Of a DNA stretch of 64,000 nt, positions 37,298-50,328 are shown in pieces. Made by a program: the position numbers and the translations under genes. The notes under the pieces are model-generated. The model was not told where the DNA came from, searched no databases, and saw only the letters and a list, made by a program, of their open reading frames with translations. The stretch's first letter is position 1. Every line of letters begins with the position of its first letter. Origin of the DNA: Neckera pumila (lineage: Eukaryota; Streptophyta; Bryopsida; Hypnales; Neckeraceae); the NCBI GenBank assembly GCA_963969595.1, contig OZ018411.1, positions 24,550,545 to 24,614,544 on the forward strand. Direction: 5' to 3'.

Positions 37298-40200
37298 ATG
37301 GGTCGCGGCAGAATTGAGATTAAGAAGATTGAGAATACCACCAGCAGGCAGGTGACATTCTCCAAGCGCCGCGGCGGCTTGCTGAAGAAGGCGCACGAGC
37401 TAGCGGTGCTTTGCGATGCGGAAGTGGCGCTCGTGATCTTCTCCAGCACGGGGAAGCTCTTCGAGTATGCCAGCTCAGGCAGGTAAGACGAATGTGCCGT
37501 TTGTCCTTCTACACTAACTTGGGTATTCGAGGCTGGCGGGCTGGCGGGCTGCATCCGTGGGATAGGATTGGCTTCTCACTGATGAGATCTTTCTTCCGTT
37601 TTTCCGATTTAGAATTCCTGGGCACCAATTCTCTAGCTGCTACTTGGGTTCTCGTTCGATCGACAGCCGAAACGACTTTGGTTCAGATGTTGGACAGATT
37701 AGCTATTAAGATTGTCCGCTGACGTCAATTCCTGTGGACGAGGTAGCAGTGCGCTGGATCATCAACAAACTGTTGCTCGAGTTCGCTGATTGCGAATCGT
37801 CTCTTGAGAATTAGTGCACAGTGTGCATGGGCTCGATCGCAAGAGTAGCTCATAATTGTGAATGTGGAGCTGAATTTCGAGATCCCAGCGTTAAGCAAGT
37901 GAGGGGACGTGCTGAAGTAGCGAATGTTGCAGTTTTTATGCACCTATGACCAAAGAATTGGTTGCAGCTGGAGATCTGGTGAATTGGGAGATGGGGGCAG
38001 TGTTTAGGGTTTGTATTTAGGGTTTATGGGGTGGAAGTGAATTGATCTGATCAATTATTTGTACTCTGGTCATTTTGAGCTTGTGTTGCACTGTGTAGCA
38101 TGCGGGACATCATCGACCGATACAAGAAAAGCGCGGACGGAGTGAAGACGGGCACCAGCACCGATGTAAGCCCTTCCCCTCGGTGCTCTGACACTGGACT
38201 TTGGAGACACGTTTACTCCAGTAGCAACTTAGTAGCTAAATCCTATGTTTACCCTGGGATATACACCTACAGATTAGGTGGGTGCTACCTTAGGTACCCT
38301 AAACATTGGGATCTTGGAGAAAGATTATTCTAGATTAGCAAACATCTAATTGTACGCTATCCTGGGACTACTCATACAATTTCAGTGCTTGTTACCCTGG
38401 CTGCCCTAACATAGGGACCTTGGATACACTTTATCTTGGTGTGGCAAACTCTTAATTTATGCATTTACCCTCCGCGCTCCCGTCAGGAATTTTGCTATGG
38501 ATGTAGCCGGCAAGATGGGCATAATTATCTTGCATTTTTTCTTGACGAATCTGTGCACTTTGGCAGTTCATGGGTCGTGAGGTGGTGAGGCTACAGGAGC
38601 AGTTGGAGCAGTTGAAAAGTTCTCAGAGGTATTTTCCTGAAGGCATTAGAGTTAATCGTAAAGTGGTCTGGACTTGGTCTGGAGTTGCAAGCTAAGTTTA
38701 AACTGTGGTCCCTGGCAAAAAATGCATTGTGGTCCACCACTTCATCTTGAGTTTAGCTCTAATCTCATGGTTCTTGGCTTAAGTTACAATCCCTAGTCCC
38801 ACATGTTGCATGCTCGTAAGTTCTCATTGGTGGAAGCAAAACGAGGGACGAAACTCAAAAGAGCTCCATTTTTTTTTTTTTTTGCTATCCAAGGGGAAGA
38901 AACCCCAGTTTCCTTCCACTCTACTATTAACTCTATTAGCTGGGTTTTTTCAATCTGCTCTCCACCCTACGAAATGTGTGATTGTACTACTGCCGAGTGT
39001 TTTTATCGGTGACTACCAAATCCAAAAAGATGAAGAGCTCCCTTAAAAAGAAATCGCTTCTGCCTCGGAGAAAATACTGTTTTCGTTCAATCTTCCATCC
39101 ATCGTATGGAGATGCGTTTCAATCTGAGTGCCGAACTGTTTTGGAGTTCTTCGTCAGCAGTATTTGAGAAAAAAGAGTAGTGAACTTTGTGATATCCCGT
39201 GCAGGCGCATGCTTGGTGAGGATCTTTCGTTGCTGAAGATGCCTGACCTGTTGCAGCTGGAGCAGCAGCTTGATCTGGGTGCTTCACGAGTGAGGGCAAA
39301 AAAGGCAAGTATCCAGGTTCCTTCTGAGGAAGAAACCGGAAGTTAGATTGAATCCTATTCACTGAATCAATTCAGTGAATCTAAATGTATGAAACTACTT
39401 TTACCTTGCTGCTCGCAACGATATAGGTGCAGCGTGCAAATTGCAAAGTCTCAGCTGAGGGAGGCACTCGGTGAGGTTCACTTTGCAATGTAAACATGCC
39501 TGGTGCTGTGCAGCTTACAGTGTGCCTTGTTGGCGGTTCACCCAGTGATCTGCAGTATCACCCCTTGAGCTACGATTTATCCATGTGGATTTGGAGCAAT
39601 ACTTGGTTCATCCTAGTCTCATCCAAATTTTTGATTTATTGATTTATTGTGGCTGTGGTTTTTATTTCAGAATCAGCTCATATTAGAAGAGATCGACGGT
39701 TTACGAAGGAAGGTGTGTGCCGTTGCCTGCTCTTTTTCGTCTATTTGTGTGGTACAGTCTGTTGGTTGGTTCACTGTTGTGTAGTGTGGTCACTTATGGT
39801 TTCTTTCCCTCTACAGGAGCGCGAGCTTCAAGTTGTAAATGAAGATCTTCGGAAGAAGGTAAGTATAATTTATGCGTAAGCATTTTGTTGCAGCTATTGC
39901 CAAATTCTGTTAATGTTGTTTCCACATCATCAAAAGTACTTGTTGTCCCGGTTATAGTTCATCTGCTCGTTATATGAGTGACTCGTGATAAGTTCAGAAT
40001 ATGTTTATGACCCACCAACCTTGTAGTGGCTTTAGTTGACTTGAATTAGTTAGTAGGTGCCTGCACTGCCAAAGTAGCATTAGTTAGCAAATTGGTGCTA
40101 ATTCCCACTACTGAAACACGCTTGGGATTTACATTCGTTTCACAAGTTAACTGAACTCTTTGACTTTGGACAAGTAAACTAATTTGTCCATGCTAGGAGT

Positions 40201-41507
40201 TTGAAGTGCTAACCTCATCTGGGCCAACCAAGTAGCGGCAGTTAGCTATCTGAAAACTCTGTTAATTTCCTTGGAAGTGCAGTCACATAGAAGGTTGATC
40301 CAACTACATTTTATTTCAGTTAGAGCGTCGCATGATTAATGTAACATCAAAATAGCATGTCAAAGTGTGCCGTACAGTTGTTTTTGCTAGCTTTAATACC
40401 TTGGGACCACCATCAAGAGGCTTTTGAGTAAATAATCACTCAAGCAACAAGTGGCCAACTCAAGATCCAAGGTTCAGTAAGTGATGTTCATCAATAGGTA
40501 CTCGAATTCATATTATTCATGAGCCCTCGATATAGTATATCATTCTTTAAATAGAATGAATGGTGTAACTAACACCATTTAAGGCAGGGCTTAAGGCACC
40601 AAAAACATCGATTTATCCTATTAGTACGTGCAACACTAATTGACCATTGTTAGTAAAAGCTTCAGAATATAATCACCAGTGGAGTGGAATTCATCACCGC
40701 AGTGGAATTTACTTAAACAACCACTTCTAATTTTGCAGTGACACTAATGTTACCCTCTCACTAAGAAGACGAGTTGGTTGGTGCGGGAGGGGTTAATTGT
40801 GGAAACTAATCACTCACGAACAGGCATTTGTGCGGTTTCGCGTGTTGATATAGCTTGCAGACGCCCAAGGGATTGCAGACGCCGCCGCCGCCGCAGGTGT
40901 TGCTCGAGCCGACGTGCCAAAGAGCCCGAAGCGTTTGACCAACGCTCTTGATATCGGTGTAAGCTCACAGCCGGCAGCAGCAACTGTGTATCCTCATCCC
41001 AACCTTCGAGATGCACAAAGATCACAGACTTCGCTACAATTGGGGTATGCACTGTTACTTCCTCATCAACCTGTAAGAATATGTTATTCTAATGGATCAG
41101 AGGAGAGAGAGAGATAGAGAGAACCACCAAGGCCGTGTTTTGAAACCACACCTAATTATTAGAAAGTTATTCTATTTTACTTTTACTTTTTTTCTTTTTT
41201 TTTAATATTCTTGTTAGCAGATTGAAGAGAATTCCAACACACCAAAGAGTGCATTGTTTGGATACCATATGCAAAAGTAGAAGCGTTAAAAAAATTTATC
41301 GGTAGATTGTCTATTACCAAAATGACTTCTGACACTGAAGTGCTGTACCTTCCCAAATAATAATATGTAGTCATGGTGTAAGACTTTGGAGTGTCGCATT
41401 TAGGTAGGTGTTGCAATTAGGTGTGGTTCCCTTAACTGAATACGGATACTAATTGTGAGGCATTCAAATCATGGGGAAGGCAGACTGGATGACGTTTGTG
41501 CTTTTTG

Positions 41508-41548
<41 letters not shown>

Positions 41549-42611
41549 GAGCAGCATGTTCTCTTCGGAGTCATACCTCCCAAGCTCCAGCAGATGGCCA
41601 TCTGAGCAACGGATGCCTGTTGGGCCCGAAGGTATGACGCCTTCCACGTTTTTATTGTGAATTGATCTTGATTTTATATGCCTCATCATTTGCAACATGG
41701 TCACATCTTTCAGTGGCATGTCCCGAAACAACAGCAGAGTTCAGGAACTACACAAGATGTTCACGAGCAACGAAGTCTCTAGATGTTTTAACTTAGTAAA
41801 CTTGGATAAAACTAAAGAAAAAGGTCATATCTTGTCTATACTTCGTCTACACCTTGTCAATACTTTGTCATTCAGTAAAACAATGCTATGTGTAGGGACT
41901 CTTCTCGTGTATTTTTAGATTACCGTGTTGCTATCAATATCAGTTTGATCCCTCTTCACCCCGCTCATCAAACCAATATCAACCTTGCAGTCTAAAAATG
42001 TCCCTTAGTTAAGTAAATTGTTGGGCTGCTAAAGTGAGGTTAAGATAGAGGACCATAGCTTTAAGCATTTTAATATGTGTCCCAAGTGTGATTTTTGGGA
42101 GATCACCTGAAGAGCTCACTGGAAAACTCACTTAGGGGGCAAGAGCCAAACTCTAGTGATCAAATTATATCATCATTCAACGCATGATGATCTCGTAGGT
42201 AATCATAGGTTGTAGACCACTGTTGAAAGGTTTTAGACAACCTTATTTTCATTCAGATCCTTCCTATTAACAAAGAAGCCAATTTTGAGAGAATCAATGA
42301 CCATCAACATTTAGCCAAGTCATGCTTTCGCCCTAGTTGCTAATTGAAGACCAATCAAGAGTGGATTGGAAGAGATGAGTTGGTGTTGGTAACAGGGAGG
42401 AGTCATCAGGGAGGAGAGAGCAACATTGCCGGTCCGCAATGGTTTAATAAACCTCTTACCATATTAATCAGATTTACCTCTTTCTTACAATCGATATTGT
42501 TTCTTTCCTTCTGCAGGTTGTGCAGGGGAATCTGCCATGAGGTGGGATCCTCCGCACTGCCACATTCAGAATAGACTCCATGCAAACATATCACCAAGTG
42601 TGAGAATTTAA
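37007..42611 (+). CDS. MIKC-type (MIKCc) MADS-box transcription factor, 10 coding exons
   Basis: A nuclear DNA-binding regulator that by family knowledge dimerises and binds CArG boxes. Exons from the conserved ATG: 37298-37482, 38099-38165, 38567-38628, 39205-39304, 39671-39712, 39817-39858, 40861-40896, 40971-41044, 41555-41631, 42517-42611. They total 780 bases (259 aa). Exon sizes 62, 100, 42 and 42 are the classic K-domain series. Residues 1-60 are the MADS domain ([20 protein letters not shown] onward), about 61-84 the I region, about 85-166 a leucine-rich coiled-coil K domain, and 167-259 a Pro/Ser-rich C region with LQLG at an exon joint. A single I exon and canonical K exons favour MIKCc over MIKC*. 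The frame is also open upstream to an ATG at 37007, adding 97 residues (356 aa); the true start is undecided. Exon 4 needs a GC donor. Exons 7-8 are the least certain. Confidence 0.9.
39305..39670 (+). other. GC-AG intron inside the MADS K domain
   Basis: Exon 4 must end at 39304 to give its usual 100 bases and keep the frame into exon 5 ([14 protein letters not shown]). The intron then starts GCAAGT after AAAAAG and ends TTTATTTCAG. AAG/GCAAGT is the standard context of the minor GC-AG donor class. A GT donor at 39317 would add 12 bases and break the fixed exon length but keep frame. Confidence 0.8.
41509..41547. repeat. TG dinucleotide microsatellite at the exon 9 acceptor
   Basis: About 19 TG units end seven bases before the exon 9 start (TTGAGCAG then exon at 41555). 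The repeat therefore occupies the place of the polypyrimidine tract of this intron. Confidence 0.95.
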
Positions 42612-43330
42612 AATTTACAGTCCATCGGTCATCCACTCCGAAAGACTGTCCAAAGCCTTCTTCTAAAGGAAGGTTCATGAGCTCGATCTAGCTCCTCGTC
42701 TCTGCCCTTCTGTCTCTTCCATGCAGGTGCAGCTCTAGCTTCGAGTACAGCGTCTCAAACCTCGATTTGAGCAGTTTTCATTCAGCTAGAAGCCCCGAGT
42801 ATAGCTGCAATTGCACTCTGATAGATTTCAGTTTTTTTCTTGGGGCACACATTGCGGGCTGCCACGACTAAGCTGCGACGACAAGTAACCAGATTCACCC
42901 CGCTCCAAGATTTCCTCCTAGGGAGACCCCTGCTAGTAGCAGGAGTTTTGTTTTCCCTATCAAGCCAGGTGATCAAACTCGGGCTACGGGTACTCTGGTA
43001 GTTTTTTGGTTTGGTTTGGTGGCAGAAACGAAACTCTTCATAGCTCCGCAGATTGATAAGCATATTCTTACGGGATACTTCTCTCTATAGTTGTGATATT
43101 AAACTTACCTTACGTAGTCTTCAAACCACATACCTTCTCCGTCAGGTTGCTTCTAAGTTTCAATTTAGTTGCTGAAGTGAAGAACTTGAATTGTAGCAGT
43201 AGAGTGACGATGGGTTTGTAAGAATCTCTCTCGGTCTGGGGAGTTTTAGGGTGTGGACTGTTGTATATTCGATATATTCCTTTTGACATACTCTTGCTGA
43301 ATATATACTATGTTTCAATTCCGAGTGGTA
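42612..43330 (+). other. Presumed 3' UTR and downstream flank of the MADS gene
   Basis: Mixed-composition sequence follows the stop codon at 42609-42611. No canonical AATAAA is evident near the stop, so the poly(A) site cannot be placed. The 93-codon minus-strand frame at 42782-43063 shows no domain. Confidence 0.35.
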
Positions 43331-43752
43331 ATACAAGCATTGAACAAGCTATTCTTCTTTAGTTCAAGTTATTGAAGGATTCTTACTTAGTAATTTGATA
43401 TTAGGCAGCCATGTATCATCCATAAGATTATTTTGCGAGTCAAGACCTTTCCCATTGTAAACTACTAGAGGTAGAGTTGATAGACTCTTAAACTTACTCA
43501 TATAGAGACATGCGAGCTACTGCTGTCGCAGCTACATTGTTCACCAAACAGCAGGCACCCCATCGTCATGCATTATGAATGTTATGTTCCATCCTTTTGG
43601 AGTTCTTGTCAAGTACATGTGTTGTTGGATGGATCCAACTCAAGGAACACTTAGTATGGTTTGTCACAGTTGCATTGGTCTGGATTCAAATTGTGTTAAT
43701 CACCTTATTCCACTATAACAAACTTTGGTAAAAAAAATTTTAAAAAATTAAA

Positions 43753-44005
43753 AATTGGATATGGTTCTTCTAACCACCATTCTGTGCAATCTTTAAATGA
43801 CTGTAGATATATTTTTTTAAGTTTGCAGTTGCAATTTTGAGAATTTCAGGGCATGTCATATACCTATGGAAAGGTATTTTTACGACCATTTCAATGGTGT
43901 ATTATATACACCATAATTCTCAAAATTGAAGTTGCAACACAAAACAATATTTGCAATTGCTTGGAGACTTCACAGAACGGTGGTCAAAAGTACCACATCC
44001 AATTT
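43753..44005. mobile_element. Foldback element downstream of the MADS gene
   Basis: The left arm ATTGGATATGGTTCTTCTAA, then CCACCATTCTGTG, is mirrored by CACAGAACGGTGGTCAAAAG, then TACCACATCCAAT at the right. An inner pair (TTGCAATTTTGAGAATT / AATTCTCAAAATTGAAGTTG) is also mirrored. The arms are about 110 bases with small gaps around a central hairpin near 43870-43905. It is non-coding. Confidence 0.7.
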
Positions 44006-46140
44006 CGAAGACATTTTTTTTTTTTTTTTGCCAATTTTTGTTTTAATGTTCATGTTGCTTCTTATTTCAATCATAATTTGAAATTCAATATCTTCTATTC
44101 TATCAGTCCAAATTATGTGCAACCATGAGTTTATTGACATTTTACAAGAATTTTACAAATTATGTCAATAACAAACAACTTGATTCCATGGACATATATA
44201 GCATTGCATAATAGTAGTGATTTCTCCCCCTAATCCCTCCTGAGAATGGGGAGAGGGGCTTGAAAAAAAATATTGGCCAATGTTGGAGAGGCCATTGTGG
44301 ATTTTGGAGAGTGAGAAAAGATTCTCTTACATTGTTTAACAATGTTACAATGTTATGTTAGTAGAGATTCATAACTAGATGACAAACAAAAGAAAATAAA
44401 TAATTAGAAAGGACCTGATTAAAAAGAATAAGTACTATTGTCTATGTCTTTGTTACTAACTTTCATTTCTTTTGACTAATTTTCTTGTGAATGAAATATT
44501 CACAAATAAATACTTAAAAAATCTTTCATGTCAATGGTCATTTCATTTCAATGTATATATTTCAATGTGGCAATATTCTTCTTTAAGGGCCTTTCAATAG
44601 TATTGGTATCATAAACAATCCTTTGCTTTATAGCTAGGGAGATTAAATCCTTTTCTTTGGCTATTTATTCCCAAGTTTACATCATTTTCATTGACAAAAA
44701 AAATTTGGAGTTCAATATTATTTGTCTTGTAGTTCAAAATCATGTGAAAGTTTTAACATTCACAATCCTTCCTCCAAGGTTTTCTAACCAAAAAAACACT
44801 TTCATTTGCTCTTTACTTCTCTAGCAAAAGAAATATCAATTTGAAGACATGATTAAATCTTGGATTGAAATGTTTACAACATGGCTAAATGTTGAAAACT
44901 CAAAATTATCTTAATTAACACTATAAGTGATTATGAAAATTAAAAGTGACATGATAAGAAATTAGTGTCCTAGGATAATCTAAAGAACCTAGATTCTGTT
45001 TTGCAAACCTTTTGTTTGATGACAGGGAGTTTTAATGGCAAATTCAATGAAGGGTGATTGCAAAAAACACTTGTACTGTTTGTTGCATTTTGTAATAATA
45101 CTCATGTTTTTCTTGGAGTACTTTAAAATTAGAAAAATAATTTTAAAATTTTAAAAAAAGAAGGATAATGTATACACCTTTAAGACAAAGGTAACCAACA
45201 AAGGAAAAGCCTAGGAAAACTCTCAAAGTAGGAGAACTAGAAACATGCCAAAACTCAAGAAAATCAATACTTTGATGATTTAATTAGTTTAAAATAAAAA
45301 TTAGCCATTTGTAACAACTCTATAGAGATGATCATTCACCAAAAGAACTACCAAAAATATGTTTTAGATGTTTCAAAATGCAAGCTAAATGAAGCTCACT
45401 TTGTAGAGATCTACATCCCATAAAATTAAGTTATTTTAGAATTCCTTTGGACTATAGCTATATGTCTACTAGAAGACCATCTCTTCCAAATTTCAGCTCC
45501 AAATTTATTTTTTGGGTACTACTATAGTACTAAAAAAAACCCAAACTGGAATTTGTGACATAAAATTGGGGGCTGTTTTTATATAGTAAAATGTTTTTGA
45601 AAATAGTAAAAAGATTCAAAAAAAATGTATAATAATCATGAGTGCCTTACCTATAAATCTTAAGGCATTTGGATCTTGAACGCAAAGTTATGGCCAAAAA
45701 ACAAAAGAAGACGCAAGGTGTGACAGAAAATAGGATATGTATTTTTTTGCAGTTACTCTAAATCTCAAAAGCAAATTCCATCGATATACACAAGAGACTA
45801 TTCTTTGCATTGAAAACTACACTCAACCTTGTTTAATAACACACTCTACAAGGGATACTTTACACATAGAGTCTGGACCAATTTGTTGTGTAAAAGGCAC
45901 AAAATCTTCACTAGTAATTGGACAAAATACTAACTCCCTCACTTGTGAATAGGCAAATGGTTAAAATCCTCACTTGTAATTGGACAAAAGGTTGAAATCT
46001 TCACTTACAATTAGATAGAAGGTTGGAATCCTATCTTGTGATTGGACAAAAGGATGAAATTTGGGCAATTGACCTCAAGGAGAATGGCCTAGTCTTTAGG
46101 TCTAAAGTGTCCCTAAATACATACATTAGAGGAAATATAA
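44006..46140. other. AT-rich spacer, no gene seen
   Basis: The phrase CACTTGTAATTGGACAAAAGG recurs three or four times with variations at 45900-46060, a short degenerate direct repeat. Nothing else is recognised. Confidence 0.4.
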
Positions 46141-46144
46141 GTCC

Positions 46145-46710
<566 letters not shown>

Positions 46711-48634
46711 GAAATTTTCATATAATTTCTCATCAAAATATTTTTCTATCATGGCACTTACTGCACACATCACATCATTGCAACTTCCGACACTAACTTC
46801 GACTGTTCAAAATTGGGGTCGAGACGTGGAGTGCAGAAATAGCAACACACCATATAAACGAAGGCAACAGCTTCACAGCGTTTAATTCACTATTGCAACG
46901 TACCGATCGATCCGATCAGTGAATGCACCGGCCAACAGAGGTCTCGTACAAAACGTCAGGGGCGCGCACTCGGCCTCTGGCGCGCCTCTCCCACTCGATC
47001 ATGAGACCACTGAAGCAAAGTAAAGTCTGCAAGAGCATCTCTGGCATGGGAAGCCTTCGATCAGACGTACAGGAATGCGGGAATGATATTTTCTCCGCTC
47101 CGGACGCATGCATTCCTGTCAAAGCGAGCTAGAAAACTCAGGAGTACGTACTGTGTCGATCACTAGCTTGTTGATAAGGATCGATACTCACTGGGCCAGC
47201 AAGCAACTGTACCAGCCAACAAATTAAATTAGTCCTGTAAAAACACATGATCCATCATTCCTCTGTCGATCTGCAAGCAGGTTTTCTTGAGGCCTGAAAA
47301 CAATCCTAATCTGGCAGTTTGTAAGGATCCAGGGAGAGGTGTTTGCACTTTGCAGGACTATTGTAGTGACGTACACAGAATCCAACAAGTGTCTGAGCCC
47401 TTGGAAAATAACTTTGAACATCCAGTCAGGTTTTGCCCTTTTTTGTCCAAGAGTAAGGGAAACCAGCCTATGACAGGCATCATTAATGACTGGTTTGCCC
47501 TGTTGGGCATTTAAAAAAAATTCCATATAAAGAGAAATGGGAGAAATGGGGAGAGCAATTGAAATTTTATTCATTTGACAAAGTAAGCATTTGTTGTGAA
47601 ATTTTGTGTTGTCCAACTATTCCAAAATAGTCTCTAGACTACAACAAAACCAACAAAAGGTGTAGACATTAATCATAATGGTAATCTTACTCACCTACGG
47701 CAGTCACAATCTTTCCTAACACAGTCACAATATGAAGGGCGAAAAAAATCACTTCATTTGATGAATTTAGATTCAAAAGGTGGAAGTTCCTATTGGAGTC
47801 ACTCCATCACTATCATCTGAGTTACACATTGATTGTGGACACTAACTCAACCTAATGTTAGCCCCAATCTCATTCATTGAAAAAAGTCTATTAAGGGCCC
47901 GATTAAGGGTTGATGCGAGATTGTAATGGGTCATTCTCTAGGTGTCTGTCAAACGTGGTTTGATTGGTTTTCCTATCACCGGGTGGTTTCCCTTATATTT
48001 GTTTGCTTTTGAACAATCCAACTTTTGTGCTAGAGATCTCTTAGCATGATGTAATTTGACTTGGAGTTTACAAATTGAATTCCTCAACTATTAGAGAGTT
48101 TATTCTGAAGCAATCAACAGAAAAAGAAAAGTGACATAGGAGTTTTGACAAACATTAATGAGATTAAGAGTCTTTTTTGTGAGTAGTTTTATAATCTACA
48201 TTTGAGGTGGTTATAGATTGCAAGTGCCACCCTAATTTGATGATTCTTGTTGAAGTCAGACTATAACATGAAATGAAACAATCTAATGTATGTAACTTTG
48301 AGTATAATTTCTTGTCTCCCTAATTTGAAAAATACCTTTACCGCTTCATTGTCCACCAATCTTCTGCACTTACCTGCGTGACCCTAGATTGATTGCTTAT
48401 GGCAAATTTTGCTCCATATAAGCTCAAAAAATTAGTGTTGTAAAGAGACTTTGTCATCTTGATTTAGCTACCTGATATGTCAAGTAAGTGATGCATTAGG
48501 AATAGAAAATTATGAGAGATCATACCAATTTAGGGCCAATGCATGGCAAATGTTCAAAAGATTCCTCAACTAAATTAACCATTTGCAAGCAAACTCACAA
48601 AAAAAGTCCATCAAAAATGAAATAGTCTGACTTC
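46711..48634. other. Spacer with a short GC-rich island
   Basis: A GC-rich patch at 46890-47130 and coding-like frames at 47224-47616 (-) and 47287-47514 (+) show no domain. I call no gene. Confidence 0.35.
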
Positions 48635-48914
48635 CATTATAGAAAATCTGGACTCTCCAGAGGGCTGTTTGGGAGAGTCCAGATTTTCGGCGGGAGTGCA
48701 AATACAGGGAAAAAAAATATATATATATATATATATATATTTTTTTAATCGGCAGTCCGACAGCAGTCCGACGGGGAACCTTGGCTGACAGCTCATCTTA
48801 CACTGACTGCTCATCTTACACTGACTGTTGCAGCTTTTCGGCTAATTTTTTCTCTAATTGCACATTGGCACGCACTCCAACCAGCCCTGTAGTGAGTCCA
48901 GATTTTCTCTAATG
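48635..48914. mobile_element. MITE of the CATTAG group (type C)
   Basis: The left end CATTATAGAAAATCTGGACT is mirrored at the right by AGTCCAGATTTTCTCTAATG. An inner CCAGAGGGCTG/CAGCCCTG pair is also mirrored. The left part has its own hairpin (AATCTGGACTCTCC ... GGAGAGTCCAGATT at 48647-48685). The centre has an AT microsatellite (48718-48741) and a doubled CTCATCTTACACTGACTG. It is non-coding. Confidence 0.8.
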
Positions 48915-49540
48915 AACAAGAATCATAAAAAAATTCACAAATTTTTATATTTTAAGAAAATTGCAACTAAAAATTCCATGGACGTCTTTCTGTTTTATGA
49001 AACTTTGGGTGCACAAGTATACCATGGAGTGCAATGTGTTTAAGAATCTGATGTATTTGTGAAAATAAAATCACCGCATCATCAAACTTTTGGTGAAAGA
49101 AGGCAAGATTAACATTACATATCATCTAAAGTTAATTTTACACCAAATTTTATTTTCTAAATTTATCCATTGTTTTCTTAAAATTACAAAATTGGCTTTT
49201 TAGTGCACTATGGTACAAAAGTAGGATCATCCATTGCATTCATATTTCATTGATAATCAAAAGTTCACAATGGTGTAAGGTGGAAGACCCTTATTGCGAG
49301 TACAATGATTGCCCTACCTTTGCTAAAGTGTGGTTTAAATATTTTTCACATATAGATAAATTGAAGAAAAGACAATAGTAATTGGAATTATATTTTTCCA
49401 ACAAGGTATGAGTCATTTTTATGCGTTATTAAATTGTACTAGCCAAATAATCCAAAGGAGTCATTAGTCCCCCTCAAACCAATACAAAGTGCACCCATAA
49501 TAGACATTTTACTTATCTATCTTGGTTATAATTAATGTTT
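48915..49540. other. AT-rich spacer before the LTR element
   Basis: No gene or element end is recognised. Confidence 0.35.
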
Positions 49541-49545
49541 TTTTA

Positions 49546-50198
49546 TATCACGACTACGTCGTTCCAGCTGGACAAAGACACCATGTTACAATCACCAGAG
49601 GAGAGGAGGAAGTTACAAGGGAGCAGTTATCTGGAGGCAGTTAGCAAACTAGGAATAAAGCCCAGTGATGGGGGTGATGTCCCTCACTCAATATACTTTC
49701 AATACTAAGCAAGTTTCTTGTCATGTGATGTCCAGACCTCGTTCAATGGGTAATTCTAGCTATGGAGATGTGCATGCATGTAGAAGCTTGTGGCTACTAA
49801 CTTGATCCTGCGTGAGTCTCAAGAGGACCATGTCAGGAGCTGCAGGTAGCTGTGGTGGTAATGGCGGATGAAGGGCGGGTCCCTGGAGTGCGGCGACTGG
49901 CTGCTGCACCGGGTCGGGAGGAATCTGGGCTCGCTGAGTCGCTGCACAGCGCAGGGACTGCCGTAGTAAGAGGGGAGGGGAGGTGACGTGCTGGTGGGGA
50001 GCGATGATGTCCCAGCGAGATCCCCGAGGTTGCAGTTGCGCAGTAGGAGGGAGGGAGCGGTAATGGCCACTGACCGGTTCTTTCCTATTGCGGTTTCTTC
50101 TCTCCTTTTTCTCAGTTCTTGTTGTTAGGATTGCACAATGGACCGAGAGCCTGGGAGCATTGGCAGCCTGGATAGCTCAGGTTGTAGGAGTCATGACA
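49546..50198 (+). repeat. 5' LTR of the chromovirus
   Basis: It is homologous over its length to 55757-56413, by eye about nine bases in ten identical, with most differences transitions. It begins TATCACGACT (the 3' copy has TGTCACGACT) and ends GAGTCATGACA. The termini therefore fit TGTCA...TGACA with one decayed base. The 5-base flank TTTTA (49541-49545) matches TTCTA after the 3' LTR at four of five positions, the expected target-site duplication of an old insertion. No coding function; the 83-codon antisense frame is not real. Confidence 0.9.
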
Positions 50199-50328
50199 TT
50201 ATGTCAAGTCACAACAAGTGTCCTTGCTTCCGGGGCAAGAGATGTCGGAGGCGTTCTGGCTAGTGGTGGGAAGCCAATTAGCATTGGGAGGTAGTTAAAG
50301 TTACGAGAGGAAGTATTTTGATCATGTT

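Noticed and set aside
37000..37554. Several overlapping frames over the first MADS exon on both strands
   Set aside because: Shadows caused by GC-rich coding sequence; only the MADS frame has a domain.
47224..47616. 130-codon minus-strand frame
   Set aside because: No domain or splice context; retained only as a remark on the spacer.
49819..50070. Antisense frames in the two LTRs (also 55962-56243)
   Set aside because: GC-rich LTR sequence read backwards; the frames differ between the two LTRs.
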